Source of the DNA: Phialocephala subalpina | Lineage: Eukaryota; Ascomycota; Leotiomycetes; Helotiales; Mollisiaceae | DNA length: 64,000 nt | Direction: 5' to 3' | Assembly (NCBI GenBank): GCA_900073065.1 | Contig: FJOG01000002.1 | Coordinates: 2,264,243 to 2,328,242, forward strand | Shown: piece by piece, positions 10,864 to 22,797 of the stretch | How positions within the stretch are numbered: position 1 is the stretch's first letter | Layout: each line of letters starts with the position of its first letter | The notes under the pieces: generated by a model | The model's database searches: none | What the model was told of the DNA's origin: nothing | The model's input: the letters and a program-made list of their open reading frames with translations, nothing else | Position numbers and translations under genes: made by a program

Positions 10864-11793
10864 ATGTCTGACTCTGAAGCTCCCACCTACCCAAAGCTGC
10901 CTCGAAACACAGTCAACCGCTATGGAAAGCCACGCGGTAACAACACATAGCCCACCTCCAAGTAAATATCCATTGAATAACTTGAATTTAGGAAAATACG
11001 ACTACGAATCAATCCACAAAATCGTTAACACGGTCCAAGTCCTTCACGTCTCCTTCCCAGCACCCAACTCCGATCCGTTCCCAGCCATGATCCCTATGCT
11101 CGGTTTCATGGCTTCCTACAGCGACCAGAATGCACCATTGACTGAGCCATTGGACCTCTATCTCCACGGCTACATCTCCTCCCGCCTCATGAAGCTCGGC
11201 TCCACCTCTCCTTCCGACGAAGAAGAAGGCCTCCCCCTCACCATAGCAGCAACCCACCTCGACGGTCTCGTCCTCGCCCTTACCCCCAACCACCACAGCT
11301 ACAACTACCGCTCCGCTATCCTCCACGGCTACGCAACCCCCGTAACAGACGCCGACGAAAAAATGTGGGCCATGGAGAAAATCACCAACGGCGTGCTCGA
11401 CCACCGCTGGGAAAACACCCGTATCCCACCTACGAAGACAGAAATGACCAGTACCCAAATCCTAAAAGTGAATGTTGTGGATGCTAGTGCGAAAGTGAGG
11501 ACGGGGTATCCGGGAGATGATAGGGCGGATTTGAAGAATGAGGAGTTGAGGGCGAAGACGTGGATTGGTGTTGTGCCTACGTTTTTGAAGTATGGGGAGC
11601 CGGTTGCTAGTCCGGAGAATAGGGTTGCGAAGGTTTGTGCTCACCAAAGCGTAGCTTGATGGCTGATGTGAAGGAGAGATGTACACAATATGCTGATAGG
11701 TTGACTTAGGTCCCAGAACACATCACTAGCTATGTGAAGAAGGAGAACGAGGTGGGCGAGAAAAATGCTTTGATTGCTGTGAAGGGAGAGTGA
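10864..11793 (+). CDS. Flavin-nucleotide-binding split-barrel protein (pyridoxamine 5'-phosphate oxidase-like)
   Basis: Three exons, 10864-10936, 10992-11632 and 11710-11793, giving 265 aa. The opening RNTVNRYGKPRGKYDYESIH, followed by a VQVLHVSF strand, is the layout of the Pyridox_ox_2 family, where Arg and the strand bind the FMN phosphate. Further beta-rich segments (LDLYLHGYISS, HLDGLVLALT, YNYRSAILHGYA) fit a split barrel, and the conserved acidic C-terminal part includes WIGVVPTFLKYGEPVASP. Members are small soluble cytosolic FMN proteins of mostly unknown substrate. Introns are 55 and 77 nt. I chose the ATG at 10864 because it sits after a TATA-like box and makes a compact protein; the frame upstream of the first intron is different. 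A specific reaction cannot be assigned. Confidence 0.85.
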
Positions 11794-11997
11794 GAGGAGG
11801 GAGCCGAGAAGAAATAGGAAGGGCAGACATCGACTAGATGTGTCTTGGAATGAATAGGATGAGAGATTTAATGCTTTCAGCGCCTTCAGCAGATATGCAA
11901 TTGAGGCACATCTATTGCAACCATCGCAGTCATTGATAGTCCATCAGCTAGCGTGATGTCGCGAGCTGAGGGACAATGCAGCTGACTTGTAAAGCAT

Positions 11998-13702
11998 TCA
12001 TCTCATTCTCCAAGTCTGCGAGGCTTCCTTCTCCTCACCAAACTTCCATGTCAGTCCCACATTCAGAGCCCTGGAGTTGTCTTCAGGAACTGCATACTCA
12101 AGCTCACCACTCAACTCCTCTCCTTCCTTACGACTCGTGGCTTGGGCTTTGGTGTTGTCGATAAGCATAACACCCTGCTTCCAGTGAGTCACTTTTCCAT
12201 CAGGGCCAGTCGTAAACGCAATTCCTTTCTTCTCCGCCTTTGCCCATTCTTCAGCTCTTACATCCTTTGGTACAGTGTCTTCTCGAGATGGCATGAAGAA
12301 CGAATCAAACCAGATGATGAAGCCATCTAACGCGTCGATATCTTGCTTCAACTTCGCTTGCCACTTGCGCTTGAAGACCAAGTCTTTGACGGTGGTTGTG
12401 TGCAAGCTCAGTTGTAGAAATGGGAAGGGCTCAGCGCAGAGTGTGCTAGCAGGCATGTCGAGAACTTGAGCATCTTCGTGGATCCCAGCTTGCATGGCCT
12501 TCATGTCAAACCCATAGACGTCTCTCCAAAACGCGATGTGGTCGGCAATGTAATCTGGATCCGTAACAGGAGCTACCCACATGTTCATATGACTCGGAAC
12601 CATGAGACCGTCTGGTTTGAGGTACTTATCCCGAGCCCAGATAACGCTGTCGAGCATGGCCTCGTACAGCAAGCAATATCCCATCCACTCGCTGACGATG
12701 ATATCTACCTTGTCGACTGGAAGAGTAACTTCTTCAACCTTACCCCTGAGACAGGTGATTTTGTCAGCAAAGCCGTTGTTGAAGATGTTCTCCCGTGCTT
12801 TGTCAATGATTGCCGAGTTGTCAACCGCAATGACTCTCTCAGCACCAGCCTTAGCACAGAACATGCTTAGGATTCCAGTTCCGCAGCCGACATCAAGGAC
12901 AGTCTTGCCGGCGAACAGAGACTTGTGGTTGTAGATAAAGTCTCGGTAGGCGTCAGTCCGGATAGTATCCTTCAACATGGTTTCGTGAATATCTAGGTTT
13001 GTCAGTATGATTCGACAGTGGGAGAAGGTGTTACATACCATTATAGGAATAGGAAGTGAAATAATGGCTATCATCATCCCGCTTCTCCTCCTTGTCCTCG
13101 CCATCTTGCTTCGACGGTCCGCTCTGACTCCGCTCGTTCCATCGTTCGTCCAATGTTTGCGAGACAGTAGCTCTGTAGTTGTCGAATTGAAGTTGCATCT
13201 TCCGCAATTCCTCCTCGAGCTCAGAAACCCGTGCTACCAAAGCTCCTGGTTCGGCGACCCCTTTGCCCTTCTCCGCGCTCTGGCCATCCTCCAAGACCTC
13301 GGGTAGTTCGTCGAGACTGAAGAGAAGCGCATCGTCTTCCAGAACAGGCTTAAGATACTTTTCGTCCTCGAAGTCCTCCTTGGAAATACTTGCGGAAACC
13401 TTTTGGCCGCTATGAACCTGGAAGCGAATGTAGTTGACCAATTTGATGTTGCCATAAAAGTCTAGACCTAGCCTCTGTCTGACCTCGAGGAAATCGAAGC
13501 CATGGTTTTCTTTGCAATGTTTCAACATAGCATTGATATCCGTGAAGACTTCATCGTCCATCAATGAAATGTATTGGGTATCCTCTTGATCTGGCTCTGC
13601 ATCTTCCCAACCCTCGTCGTCCTTCAAGTCGAGGATATCAGAGTTTTCTGAACTACCAGAAGACGCGGCATACTTCTCGACCTCTGGAGCTGTGTCCGAC
13701 AT
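11998..13702 (-). CDS. Protein arginine N-methyltransferase, PRMT3 type
   Basis: Two exons, 13039-13702 and 11998-12992, giving 552 aa. The catalytic half has the SAM-binding motif VLDVGCGTG (253-261), the double-E loop with E323 (SEWMGY) and E332 (LLYEAML), and the THW loop (KVTHWKQGV), all diagnostic of type I PRMTs that make asymmetric dimethylarginine. The N-terminal half has the PRMT3 layout: acidic leader, degenerate C2H2 finger and a coiled coil. PRMT3 orthologues methylate ribosomal protein S2 in the cytosol. In the finger only the second half remains (H62, C63, H67, then GFDF); the first Cys pair is replaced by a YISLMDD stretch, so zinc binding is doubtful. The 46-nt intron has donor GTATGT. 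The gene is convergent with the flavin-protein gene. Confidence 0.94.
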
Positions 13703-14039
13703 GACGAAAGATGTCTCAGCTGTCAAGTAAACAAACCGTGCGGACAAGGCTCGACTGTTTATGCAAAGGGTTTTTTTGACTTTGTGTGAGTTGTCTGGCC
13801 TAGGAGGACCCTTGCGAAGCGACGGCTGCACGTGGTGATACAGACTTCGATAAGGAGAAGGTCCCAAGAAACTTTGTATTAGGCTCCTGCTTCAGGACGA
13901 AGATCAGTGTCAAAGAGAGTGTAAAATTAGATAGAACACAAGTAGAAACAAGTCAGAGCCATATGTGTTCTCCAATGGCGGATGAGTGCTCGGGGAGGAT
14001 GTTTCGTGTTGAGGTTGCTGTGGTCGAGCAAACATTGTT

Positions 14040-14234
14040 CTAGAGGAGGATGAAGTCCGACCCCGGGAACGTTTGGCGGAGCGGGTTCCCTGCAACGAAC
14101 TCTCGCGCCTGAACAAAACATTGATGCATACGATAAAAGACCACCCATGTCTCCACGCCCAACGAGAAACCTAATTGCTGGATGAAGCGTGTCATGGTAT
14201 TACGCAACCTTTGCTTTTGCTCTGTGCTCGACAT
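14040..14234 (-). CDS. Possible small protein, 64 aa
   Basis: Single open frame from an ATG at 14234, starting 103 bp from the divergent Mo25 start. It encodes a basic, partly hydrophobic peptide (MSSTEQKQRLRNTMTRF...FSLGVETWVVFYRMHQ). A 42-nt in-frame intron is possible inside it (GTATGC...TTGCAG). I recognise no family. It is listed because the position and the amphipathic start look gene-like, but it may be chance. Confidence 0.28.
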   Translation of the reverse strand: MSSTEQKQRLRNTMTRFIQQLGFSLGVETWVVFYRMHQCFVQAREFVAGNPLRQTFPGSDFILL

Positions 14235-14336
14235 TGTTTGTTTTCTACAAGAAGCCACCAGATGAAAGCTTCTCAGATCGAGTCGCGACCGTAAACAACT
14301 GAGCCAGGGGTCAAAACAAACAATCGCAACTCCAAG

Positions 14337-15629
14337 ATGTCGTTCCTCTTTGGCCGTCGTCCGCGAGCGAGTACAGTAGATCTGCCAAAGCAGGCGAAGG
14401 AGCTGATTGTGAAGCTTGATGGACCTGCTGGACCTGCAAAGGTACGTAGGCCCCGGGGCGGTCGAGGACTTTGGAGCTGACCTGAAAGTAGGCCGAGGAG
14501 CTGGCAAAGACCTTATCGCAGATGAAGTTTGTTCTGCAAGGCACTCAAGGTATTCTGGTTGTCCTCTGTGTGTCGATTGCGCAGCGCTAACTCTGTCGTA
14601 CAGAAACCGAAAGCAGCCCAGAGCAAGTCTACTCCTTGGTGACGGGATTGATCCAAGAAGACCTCCTATACCTCCTCGCTGTAAACCTCCCACGGCTACC
14701 CTTCGAATCCAGAAAGGATGCCCAAGTCATATTCTCCTACGTCCTAAGATTTCGACCTCACACCGCCTCACCGAAAAGCGAGCCCCTTGCCCTGAGCTAT
14801 GTCATCAATAACCGCCCAGAAGTCCTCGTGGAATTGTGCAATGGGTACGACCACAAGGAGAGTTCTACAGCAGCAGGAACTGTTCTCAGAGAAGTATTGA
14901 AGAGCGATACAGCTGCTGCTATAATACTATATGACGATCCATCAGAAAATGGCCCAGGACCAAAAGGAATCAGCGGAATCAATCCAGAGTTAAAGCAAAG
15001 TGGGAATGGAGTCTTCTGGAAGTTCTTCAAATGGGTAGATTCAGAGCCCTTTGAAGTTGGTGCGGATGCATTCACGACTTTCCGGGTAAGGGCTTCCTTC
15101 TTAGACACAGAATTATCTTCTAACGGGTATATAGGAGCTGTTGACGAGGCACAAACAGCTTGTGGCACAGTACTTATCGACAAACTTCGACCTGTTTTTC
15201 GACAAGTACAATAACGTCCTGATCAAGTCTGACAGCTATGTAACAAAGCGTCAGTCTATAAAGTTACTTGGAGAAATCCTCCTAGACCGGGCAAACTATA
15301 CGGTGATGACAGCCTATGTGGATCGTGGGGAGCATTTGAAGATCTGCATGAATCTTCTTAGAGACGAGCGGAAGATGGTACAATACGAAGGTTTCCACGT
15401 ATTCAAGGTCTTCGTGGCCAATCCTCACAAGTCGATTGCAGTACAGAAGATACTGCTTATCAACCGAGAACGACTCTTAATATTCCTAAAGCATTTCTTG
15501 GAAGATAGGACTGAGGATGAGCAGTTTATGGACGAGAGAGAATTTCTGATCAAGCAGATCAAGAATATGCCTCCTACACCAGTCGAGCCGGCACAGAAGC
15601 CAGCACTCCTAGCTTCTCAATCGAGATAG
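14337..15629 (+). CDS. hymA: Mo25/Hym1 (CAB39-like) scaffold protein
   Basis: Four exons, 14337-14441, 14492-14549, 14604-15085 and 15135-15629, giving 379 aa. The start MSFLFGRR and the body of alpha-helical armadillo-like repeats match the Mo25 family, including FFDKYNNVLIKSDSYVTKRQ, SIKLLGEILLDRANY and the EGFHVFKVFVANPHK segment near the C-terminus. Mo25 binds STE20/GCK kinases and, in fungi (Hym1/HymA), acts in the NDR-kinase (RAM/MOR) morphogenesis network controlling polarity, septation and conidiophore development. Introns are 49-54 nt. Length is close to the ~340 aa norm with a short variable C-terminal tail. Confidence in the family is high; the gene symbol follows the Aspergillus name. 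Confidence 0.93.
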
Positions 15630-16062
15630 GCAGGAGCTTGAGATATTGGGAGGAGTGATAGAAGGAGACATATGGGCATGCTGGATATGAGCACTTGGAG
15701 TTCTGGGCATTGGGTCTCGAGAATCGAAAGCGGTCATTGTAGTCAGGAATGGCGTTGTTTGCATATTGTCTGTCAATGAAAATGTTGAATGTCTATAATA
15801 TCTGTATGAATGTGTGACTGGAAGTTCGTGTCTGCAAGTGTTCCTCAGCCTCGAGTGCCTGATAAGGCTGAAAAGGGGAGCGGAGCCGCTAGTCTGCTTA
15901 CGGTTCGCGCAACATCTGTCGAATTGTCGCGAAACGGGGATTGAGTTCAACGCGACGTGAATTTATTCAGAGCAATATCACGACTCACCGCACGACCGAA
16001 ATTGTCGCTTTGGGAAATAATTCTGACCTGGCACCATTATCTTCCCAATCGAGGTTGTCAAG
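15630..16062. other. Intergenic between the Mo25 and Swp73 genes
   Basis: Tandem plus-strand spacer holding the Mo25 3' flank and Swp73 5' flank; nothing else recognised. Confidence 0.6.
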
Positions 16063-17775
16063 ATGCAGCCAACATACCGCCCATTCCCGCAGGGCCCGCC
16101 TCAGAGGTCACCCGCTGCTGCAGCTGGATCTCGTCGAGGAATTGGTACGTGCCTTCCTGATGCGCCAGACAGCTCAGTCAACTTTAATCTCGTCGCGCGT
16201 TCCCACTCTTGGCGACCATGACTTTTGCTGATACCTCATCTCATATTTAGGCCCAATGATCGGGGGAGCGCATCCCCAGGCTCAGTTAACTGCTGCTCAA
16301 ATTGTGCAACGAAACGAGAGCGCGAAAGCAGCCATGAAGGATATGAAGGACAAGAGTCTGAAGCCCCAGGATAAGAATCTTCCGGAAGGGGTGGAGGAGT
16401 GTGTCATTGGGGATGGCGTCCAGAGATACAGGGAGCTGAGGGAGATTGAGCGCAGATTGGATTCTACGATGATGAGGAAGAGGCTGGATGTTCAGGATGC
16501 TGTGAACAGAAATGTTAAGGTACGGACAGGCGATTCTAAGGGATTGAGCCCTGCTAATATTGTCCAGCGATACCGCACATTACGAGTCTGGATCAGCAAT
16601 ACAGTAGAGGAACAACCTTGGCAAGCAGATACACTCGATGTTGACGCCTTTGACTTCAGCACCAACATGGACTCATCATACCGAGTAAAGATTGAAGGAA
16701 GGCTACTGGACGAAGAGGAAGATGGTCTGGACAGTGAAGACGACAGCGATGATGAGGACGAAGTTGCGAATGGGGATGCGATGGACGAAGATGGAAAGGA
16801 GAAGAATGGCAAGGGGAAGCCACCAGCAAAGCAGTACAAGTTCTCCCATTTCTTCAAGTCGATGACCGTGGATTTCGACAAGTCAAAACCGAAGGATGTT
16901 ATGGATCAAAGCGTGGAGTGGAAGAAGCCTGTCGTTACGCCAAATGCCACCAACCTTCCAAATGCTGCAGACTTTGATCAGTTGGAGTTCAAGCGGGGAG
17001 GGGATGAGAATACGAACATCACGATCAATCTTGTTCGTGATGAGACACCAGAGCGATTCAAGTTGAGCCCGGCTTTGGCTGAGATACTTGATACAGATAT
17101 TGCGACACGCGCGGAGGCAGTGATGGGTATCTGGGAGTACATCAAGGCCATGGGTCTTCAAGAGGATGATGAAAAGCGATCATTTGATTGTGACGATCGG
17201 CTGAAGGCAGTAAGTATATCACAAATCTGACAATTACATGGATGTCCTAACCTTTACAGCTTCTTGGTCGCGAAAAAGGCTACATCCCTTATTTGCCAGA
17301 CATTATCATCCAGCATCTGTCTGCATTGCCTCCCATCAAACTCCCATACACAATCAGAGTCGACAAAGAATTCCATGAGAACCCTCAACCAACCATTTAC
17401 GACATCCAGGTCCAAGTTGATGATCCATTAAAGGCTGCTTTGACCACCTACCTTACCAACCCCACATACGCCCACAACTTGCGAGAAATCACCAACCTGA
17501 ACTCCCACTTGGCACTTCTTTGCCAGAAAGTGGGGAATTCCAAGTCAAAGCACACTTTCTTTGACCAGCTGTCAAAGAATCCTACGGACTTCATTGCCAA
17601 ATGGCTCAGCTCACAGAAGAGAGATCTGGAAGTCATTGCTGGTGAAGCTGTCAGAGGAGGCGCTGAAGATGTGAGTGGAGATGACTGGAGAAGGGGTGGT
17701 TGTGCCAGTATTTGGGGAAGTGACAATGTCAGGGAGAGCGTCAACTTGCTTGTGGGGCAACGAGCAAAGGTTTGA
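16063..17775 (+). CDS. SWI/SNF-RSC complex 60-kDa subunit (Swp73/Rsc6/BAF60), SWIB domain
   Basis: Three exons, 16063-16144, 16251-17209 and 17260-17775, giving 518 aa. A Pro/Arg/Gln-rich N-terminus precedes helices with the family segment RRLDSTMMRKRLDVQDAV. An acidic Asp/Glu insert lies at about residues 180-205. The SWIB/MDM2-like fold occupies about 293-370 (RFKLSPALAEIL...GIWEYIKAMGLQ...LLGREKGYIPYLPDII). BAF60-type subunits connect the remodelling ATPase to transcription factors in the nucleus. The first intron is 106 nt, longer than the 45-56 nt norm here; the second is 50 nt. The start at 16063 (MQPTYRPFPQGPP) makes an N-terminus typical of fungal orthologues, and the exon joins by G|GC in frame. 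Confidence 0.92.
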
Positions 17776-18157
17776 GAACATTTCAATGTGTGATTATGGA
17801 TGGCGAAATGGGGAGTTCAGGTGTGGGATAGACTCTATGTGAGTTGTAAGATTACCCTCAAATAGGCGTGTAGGAAAATGACAATGTGTTGGTCTTCTAT
17901 CCTTTCTGCAATATCTTTGCATCTTCCGTTCTCCGAAGAAACAGAGCTCTGCTGCGTGACATGTCATTTCCGTGCGTCTCCTCACTGCTTGCTTTCGTTG
18001 TTGCACTTCGTTCTGCATTTGGTTACTGGTTCCCAACTCAACTTACTCGAGTATCAGCAAGGCACTTTCTTGGCGGGGATTCAAGGGTGGGCATATTCAT
18101 AATCGAGTTCTTCTTTTCCATTTACGAGTCATACAGCCAGATCATCTTGATCACCCT
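17776..18157. other. Convergent 3' flanks (Swp73 gene / SDR gene)
   Basis: Both neighbouring genes end here; no further gene seen. Confidence 0.6.
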
Positions 18158-19190
18158 TCAAATCTTAGTCTTCTCAATCCACTCCACATGTTCCTCCTTA
18201 AACTCCTCCCTCCACCTGCTCAACGGCGGCCGTCCCTTCACCAAGTCCTCCCTATCCCACAACATCCTCTTCCTATCCAACTCCTCCGTCACATCATTAT
18301 CCGGACAAATAACATAGAACTTCCCCTCTCCCATCTTCTTCTCCAAATAACCCACAACTTGTTCCGGACTCCAAGCTCCTGCCGGTTTCTCTTTTTTGTT
18401 TTCTCCAGTAGCGAAGGGCTGGTTTCCGGAGAGACCGGTAAATGTCCAGCCGGGGACGAGGAGGTGGACGGATGTTGAAGGGGAGGTTTTGGAGAGGTCG
18501 TAGGAGAGGTGCTCGGTTAGGGTTTTTATGGCGGCTTTGGAGGCGTTGTAGGCGGGGTTTCCGGGCGGGTTGGTGATTCCTTGTTTGGAGCCGGTGATAA
18601 TAATGCTGGAGGGGCTGGAGTCTGAGGAGTTCTTGGTTACGAGGGGGAGCAAGGTGTTTAGGCCGTGAATTACGCCGAAGAGGTTGACATCCATGATTTT
18701 GTGGAAGTAGGAGCTGTCGTCCCAGCTGCCTTTGAGGCCGATTCCTGCATTGAGAACGAGGAGGTCAATCTTTCCTCCAAAGTCTTTCTCAACTTTTGAC
18801 TAGAAGATGTCAGTATTGCTGTTGTACTTTCGAAACGAAGATAGAAATTGAGGTCGAGCTAATGTCCTGAGAAAGAATTTCAAGATATGAAAGTGTACAA
18901 GTTCCAATCCAAGTCAAACATCGAAGACCCATTTCCCATCGACCTGACCAGTCTCACAAACGTACCTTCAATCTCTCGAAGTCCCCCACCTTACTAACAT
19001 CCATCTCCACCATCTCAACCTTCCCCTTTACAGACTTCTTCGCCTCAGCCAAATTCGAGCTATTATTATCCACAATCACAACATTCATCCCATAGCTAGC
19101 CAATTTCGTAGCAAGTGCAAGACCGATTCCGGAAGCGCCACCTGTAATGACAGCAGTGTTTCCTTGCTTGAAAACGGGGTTTGAAGACAT
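18158..19190 (-). CDS. Short-chain dehydrogenase/reductase (classical SDR)
   Basis: Two exons, 18966-19190 and 18158-18799, giving 288 aa. Cofactor motif TGGASGIG is at 16-23, the structural NAG motif at 92-94, catalytic Ser at 146 (ITGSKQG) and YxxxK at Y159-NAS-K163. These are all the residues of an active classical SDR using NAD(P)(H). The 165-nt intron is long for this window and joins ERLK to SKVEKDFGGK in frame. The segment around NPPGNPAYNASKAA is common in uncharacterised fungal and bacterial SDRs of general alcohol/ketone specificity. Substrate unknown. Start at 19190 is the only ATG giving the complete first strand. Convergent with the Swp73 gene. Confidence 0.9.
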
Positions 19191-20055
19191 GATTGGGGTG
19201 TTTAGGGTTGAGAATCTCTTGGATTTGGGTGGAAAGGGGGGTGGGGGGGTAGCTTTGGATTTGAGGATGGTGGGAGACTTGGGAGATGGTGGGAGACTTG
19301 AGAGATGGTGGAGATTGTGATTCTGCCTTTGGTTTGAGGAATTTTGAGAAGAGAACGAGATATGAGAGGTCGAGTCATGGAATTTCAATTGAATGAAGTG
19401 AAGAGTGAAGGGAAGTTTGAGAAGTGAGAAAGCTTATGTGACGTATGGGAAGGTTCGGAAATAACTCGAGTTCCAATCTTAACGCCGATCACCTGCAGGT
19501 ACCGGCATTGAGGAAGAGGAAGGCTCTCCTCAAGTCAAATGCAATGCTGGAAGTGACAAATGGCTATCTCATCTCTTTTCATGAATATGCCGAGTCTCCT
19601 CCTCAAACCTAGCTCTCTAATGTACATCAGAGCTCCCCATGAGCCATCTCGAATCTTCTTTACACGTACACGCAATGTTGAAGAATGGAAAAGCAATTAA
19701 ATGCGTAACGCAGATACAGTAGACTACCCTCCACCCGAACCACAATGTCCACCTATAGATCTAGCCAAAAACGCTTCAGCAATGCAGCCAAGATCCATCA
19801 TGATATACGCAAATTGTAATTGTGCAATGCAATGCCTCCTGCGTCACCCCATTTTAGGTAAACCCGCAGAGGTCAAGAAGAAGAGTCTTAAAGTCGTTAT
19901 GCCCTGTCATGAGGGGATGAAAGGGATGCAAGAAGTGAACCAAGACCAGCGCCGCGCTATCAAATGCTCGACATACGAAACGAATATGTTGCCTCCGTCC
20001 CCAAGTCCCCCAATTTTTGAACTATTATGTGTCATATCCACCACGTAATGGTGCT
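19191..20055. other. Intergenic: SDR upstream region and PDK1-like 3' flank
   Basis: Contains poly-C/T and GGTGGGAGACTTG repeats at about 19240-19310 next to the SDR start. The frame at 19701-20048 shows no domain and lies in the likely kinase 3' UTR. Confidence 0.55.
19262..19311. repeat. Short tandem GATGGTGGGAGACTT(g) repeats in the SDR 5' leader
   Basis: Three diverged copies of a ~20-nt unit (gatggtgggagacttggga) in a row just upstream of the SDR ATG; a small minisatellite. Confidence 0.55.
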
Positions 20056-22797
20056 TTAGAAAGGTGTAGAAAGTCCGTTCTTGGACTGTCTTTTGCTGAA
20101 TCGGTGAGACTTCTTCTTGCTGTTCTCAAGCTGCTCTTCACCTAGGCTAGCCTGGCTCTTTGTCAAGTGATTTCGACCACTGCGATCAGAAACATTGAAT
20201 CCCTCAGGATAGATGCTGCTCCCATGTAAGGTGCTGCTCGGACTCGAGACAGACGAGCTCATATCGAATCCTCCGTCACTGGTGTAGGATCCGACCATGC
20301 TCTGTGAAAGGGCCATATCTTTGGCACGCTCTATTGACTCGAGCCATTCCTGCGCTGAGGACTTCGATGGATCGCCGGTTGTGACAGATGCTTTGGTGTC
20401 TTCGAAGGTGTAGTGTGTGCCACGCTATCCACTGTTAGATATGATCATGTGCATTCGTTTATAAGTACTTACTGTATCGACACACCACACCTCCTGGCCC
20501 TTGGCATCGATCTGTGTACGCCACGAGCATTCAGAAGCCAGGAGCGAGATCTCAGATTTCGTCTTCTTCTCGTCTCCTCCCGCGGCAGCTAGGATTATTC
20601 GCGCACTCGAGGTCACCATGACCAGACGTTGTCTCTTCTTGGTGGTACTGCCGCCGAAGAACCTCGAGAGACCCTTCTTTTCATGGCCCTCGCCATGATC
20701 ACCATTGCGTGAGTTCGGGCTGTGCGGTAATGGAGTCGATAGAACCTGGAGATTTCCAAGCTTGAGTATCCTTTCGTTGTTCCGTGTGAGGACTGGCGAC
20801 CACTCGATGTCCAATTGTGTGGGAGGTGGAAGCTCGGTGATCACCCTCGGTTGAGGTCTAGAAGTGCCATTCGAGGAGTTCGCGGCTTGTGGTGCCCGAG
20901 CTGTAGCAATCGGTTGAGGAGCAGTTCCATAACCATTGAGCTTGATGAGACTGGGCTCATGTGTTGGGGGAATATAAGGTTTTAGTCTCGGCGCCTTCTG
21001 CCTCCACAGACCTCGTCCCCATACAATCCCGTCAAAAAATTCGTGGTTTTTGATGTGCTCAATTGTCAACCGTCTTGATGGGTCAAGTACTAACAGACGT
21101 TCGACCAAATCCCTTGCCGCTGGGGGAAATCCTAGCGGGAATTCATACTCCAAGCCCACGATTTTTTGGAATGTCTGATACTCGTTTCCAGCTTTGAATG
21201 GTGGCCTTCCCGTCAACAGTTGATAGATTATACAACCAAATGCCCATAAATCGCTAGCTTTGCAAGCATTCTTGTCGGTCAACAATTCGGGACTGACATA
21301 CTCGGCTGTACCAACGAACGACTTGGCTCGAGTAGATTCCTGTTCCTCGCCAGTAACATCGTAAGGTTTCGTAGGGTCCCTCGGGGCTCTCGGATCCGGT
21401 AACAATTTGGCTGTCCCAAAGTCGGTGATTTTGATATGCATCTGATCGTCTAGAAGTACGTTCTCCGGCTTCAGATCGCGATGAATGACCCCTCTATTGT
21501 GCATGTGCTCTATGGCATCCAGGATTTGCGCCCCGTAAAACCTTGTGCATTCCTCATCGAAAGATCCAATCTTCTTCAACACTCCTAACAGCTCCCCTCC
21601 ACTTGCAACATCCAGAACGTAGTATAGCGAAGAGCTGTCTTGGAAAGTGTAGTATAGTCGAACGATACCCGGGTGTTCTATCAATCGATTGAGTGTATCC
21701 TTCTCGATGTTCACGTACTTGATCTTCTTCTCCTTGATTATGTGCTTCTTGTCCAGGATCTTGACAGCATATTCCTTCAAGGTCTGCCTATCCGTGGCCA
21801 GAAGCACAGTACTGTATGATCCCTCACCCAGCGTCCGGCCGAAAACGAAATCTCTTACGCCCTTCTTGACCTGTCTCAACACCAGCTTTCCACTCGCATC
21901 GTATTCTTCTTTCATGCCAACAGCGGCGCCTCTGTCCTTCCATTCCTCGCTGCTAGGGACTACGTTACCCTCGATGTCGTATCTTGGGGAACTGCCATTT
22001 GGAGGCGCTGGTATAGCATCTGTATGACCTCCGCCCATGCCTCTCGAGCTCCGTCTGGGTGGTAAAGGTCCGTTGCCAATAGGCATTGGGGTATTCTGGC
22101 TGTATGATCTATCTCGGTGACTCGCCTCTCTCGATGGCACACCGGCCTGCATAGCTGTACCGGCTCTTGAATGGCTTCTCGTTGGTATGTCGACTATAGA
22201 TGATCTCGACGATTCGCTCCGTAATCTGTATGAACCAGGCTCTCGGGTCGGTATGGCTCCGGGAGGCGGTTGCGCTGCGTATACTCCTGAGACAGGCCGT
22301 GACGCTCCCGCAGGAGGATATGATCTGCCGTTCTGCATGGCATTCGTTTGGTAGGGAGGAAAAAGTGCTTGCTGCTGTTCTTGGTGATTCAGGGGAATGG
22401 ACTGTCGATATGATGCTCTAGCGGCTGCTCGTGCTAGTGGATCGCTCTGGACCTGGTTGGAATCACTAATGTTCGAGTTCGATGGCGGATTCGGAGGCGG
22501 CTGAGGAGGAGTTCGTGATGGAGGTGAAGAATCGTCTCCACGGCGGAGGAGATTGAAGATGGAGTGTCGTCGAGATTGTGATTGCGGATCGGTGATCGAC
22601 CGGGCTTCTCTGGAGACAGGAGACGGCTCAGGTTGGGTAGCATTCGTAGCATCGGCCGTTCGTGAGGGAGCGAGAGCCGCAGACTCTATCCGCGAGTTTA
22701 CAGGTACGGGTTGAGCGGTGCCTGGTGATGATGCATCATCAGGATTCGCAATGCGCAAGCCACCGAAGCTTTGGGAGAGGCTCAGGTCGTTCTCCAT
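20056..22797 (-). CDS. PDK1/Pkh-type serine/threonine protein kinase
   Basis: Two exons, 20473-22797 and 20056-20424, giving 897 aa. The first ~310 residues are disordered and rich in Ser, Pro, Gln and Arg. The kinase domain runs from about 317 to 600: glycine loop LGEGSYSTVLLA, AVKILDKKH lysine, HRDLKPENVLL catalytic loop, DFGTAKLLPDPR and the FVGTAEYVSPELL activation segment, the last diagnostic of PDK1/Pkh. A PH-like domain follows (WSPVLTRNNERILKLGNL...RLVMVTSSARIILAA...SLLASECSWRTQI). These kinases phosphorylate the activation loops of AGC kinases (Ypk, Sch9, Pkc1), linking sphingolipid and eisosome signals to growth. The intron is 48 nt. I chose ATG 22797 (MENDLSLSQ); the upstream in-frame codon at 22818 is GTG. 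Confidence 0.94.

Noticed and set aside
11009..11458. 149-codon minus-strand frame with Val/Gly-rich sequence
   Set aside because: Pure shadow of the flavin-binding protein exon.
14040..14693. Long minus-strand frame opposite the Mo25 gene 5' part
   Set aside because: It is antisense to well-supported Mo25 exons and starts with a non-domain sequence; only its last 64 codons from an ATG could be independent, listed at low confidence.
19701..20048. 115-codon plus-strand frame between the SDR and kinase genes
   Set aside because: Lies in the probable 3' flank of the kinase gene and has unbiased, low-information composition.
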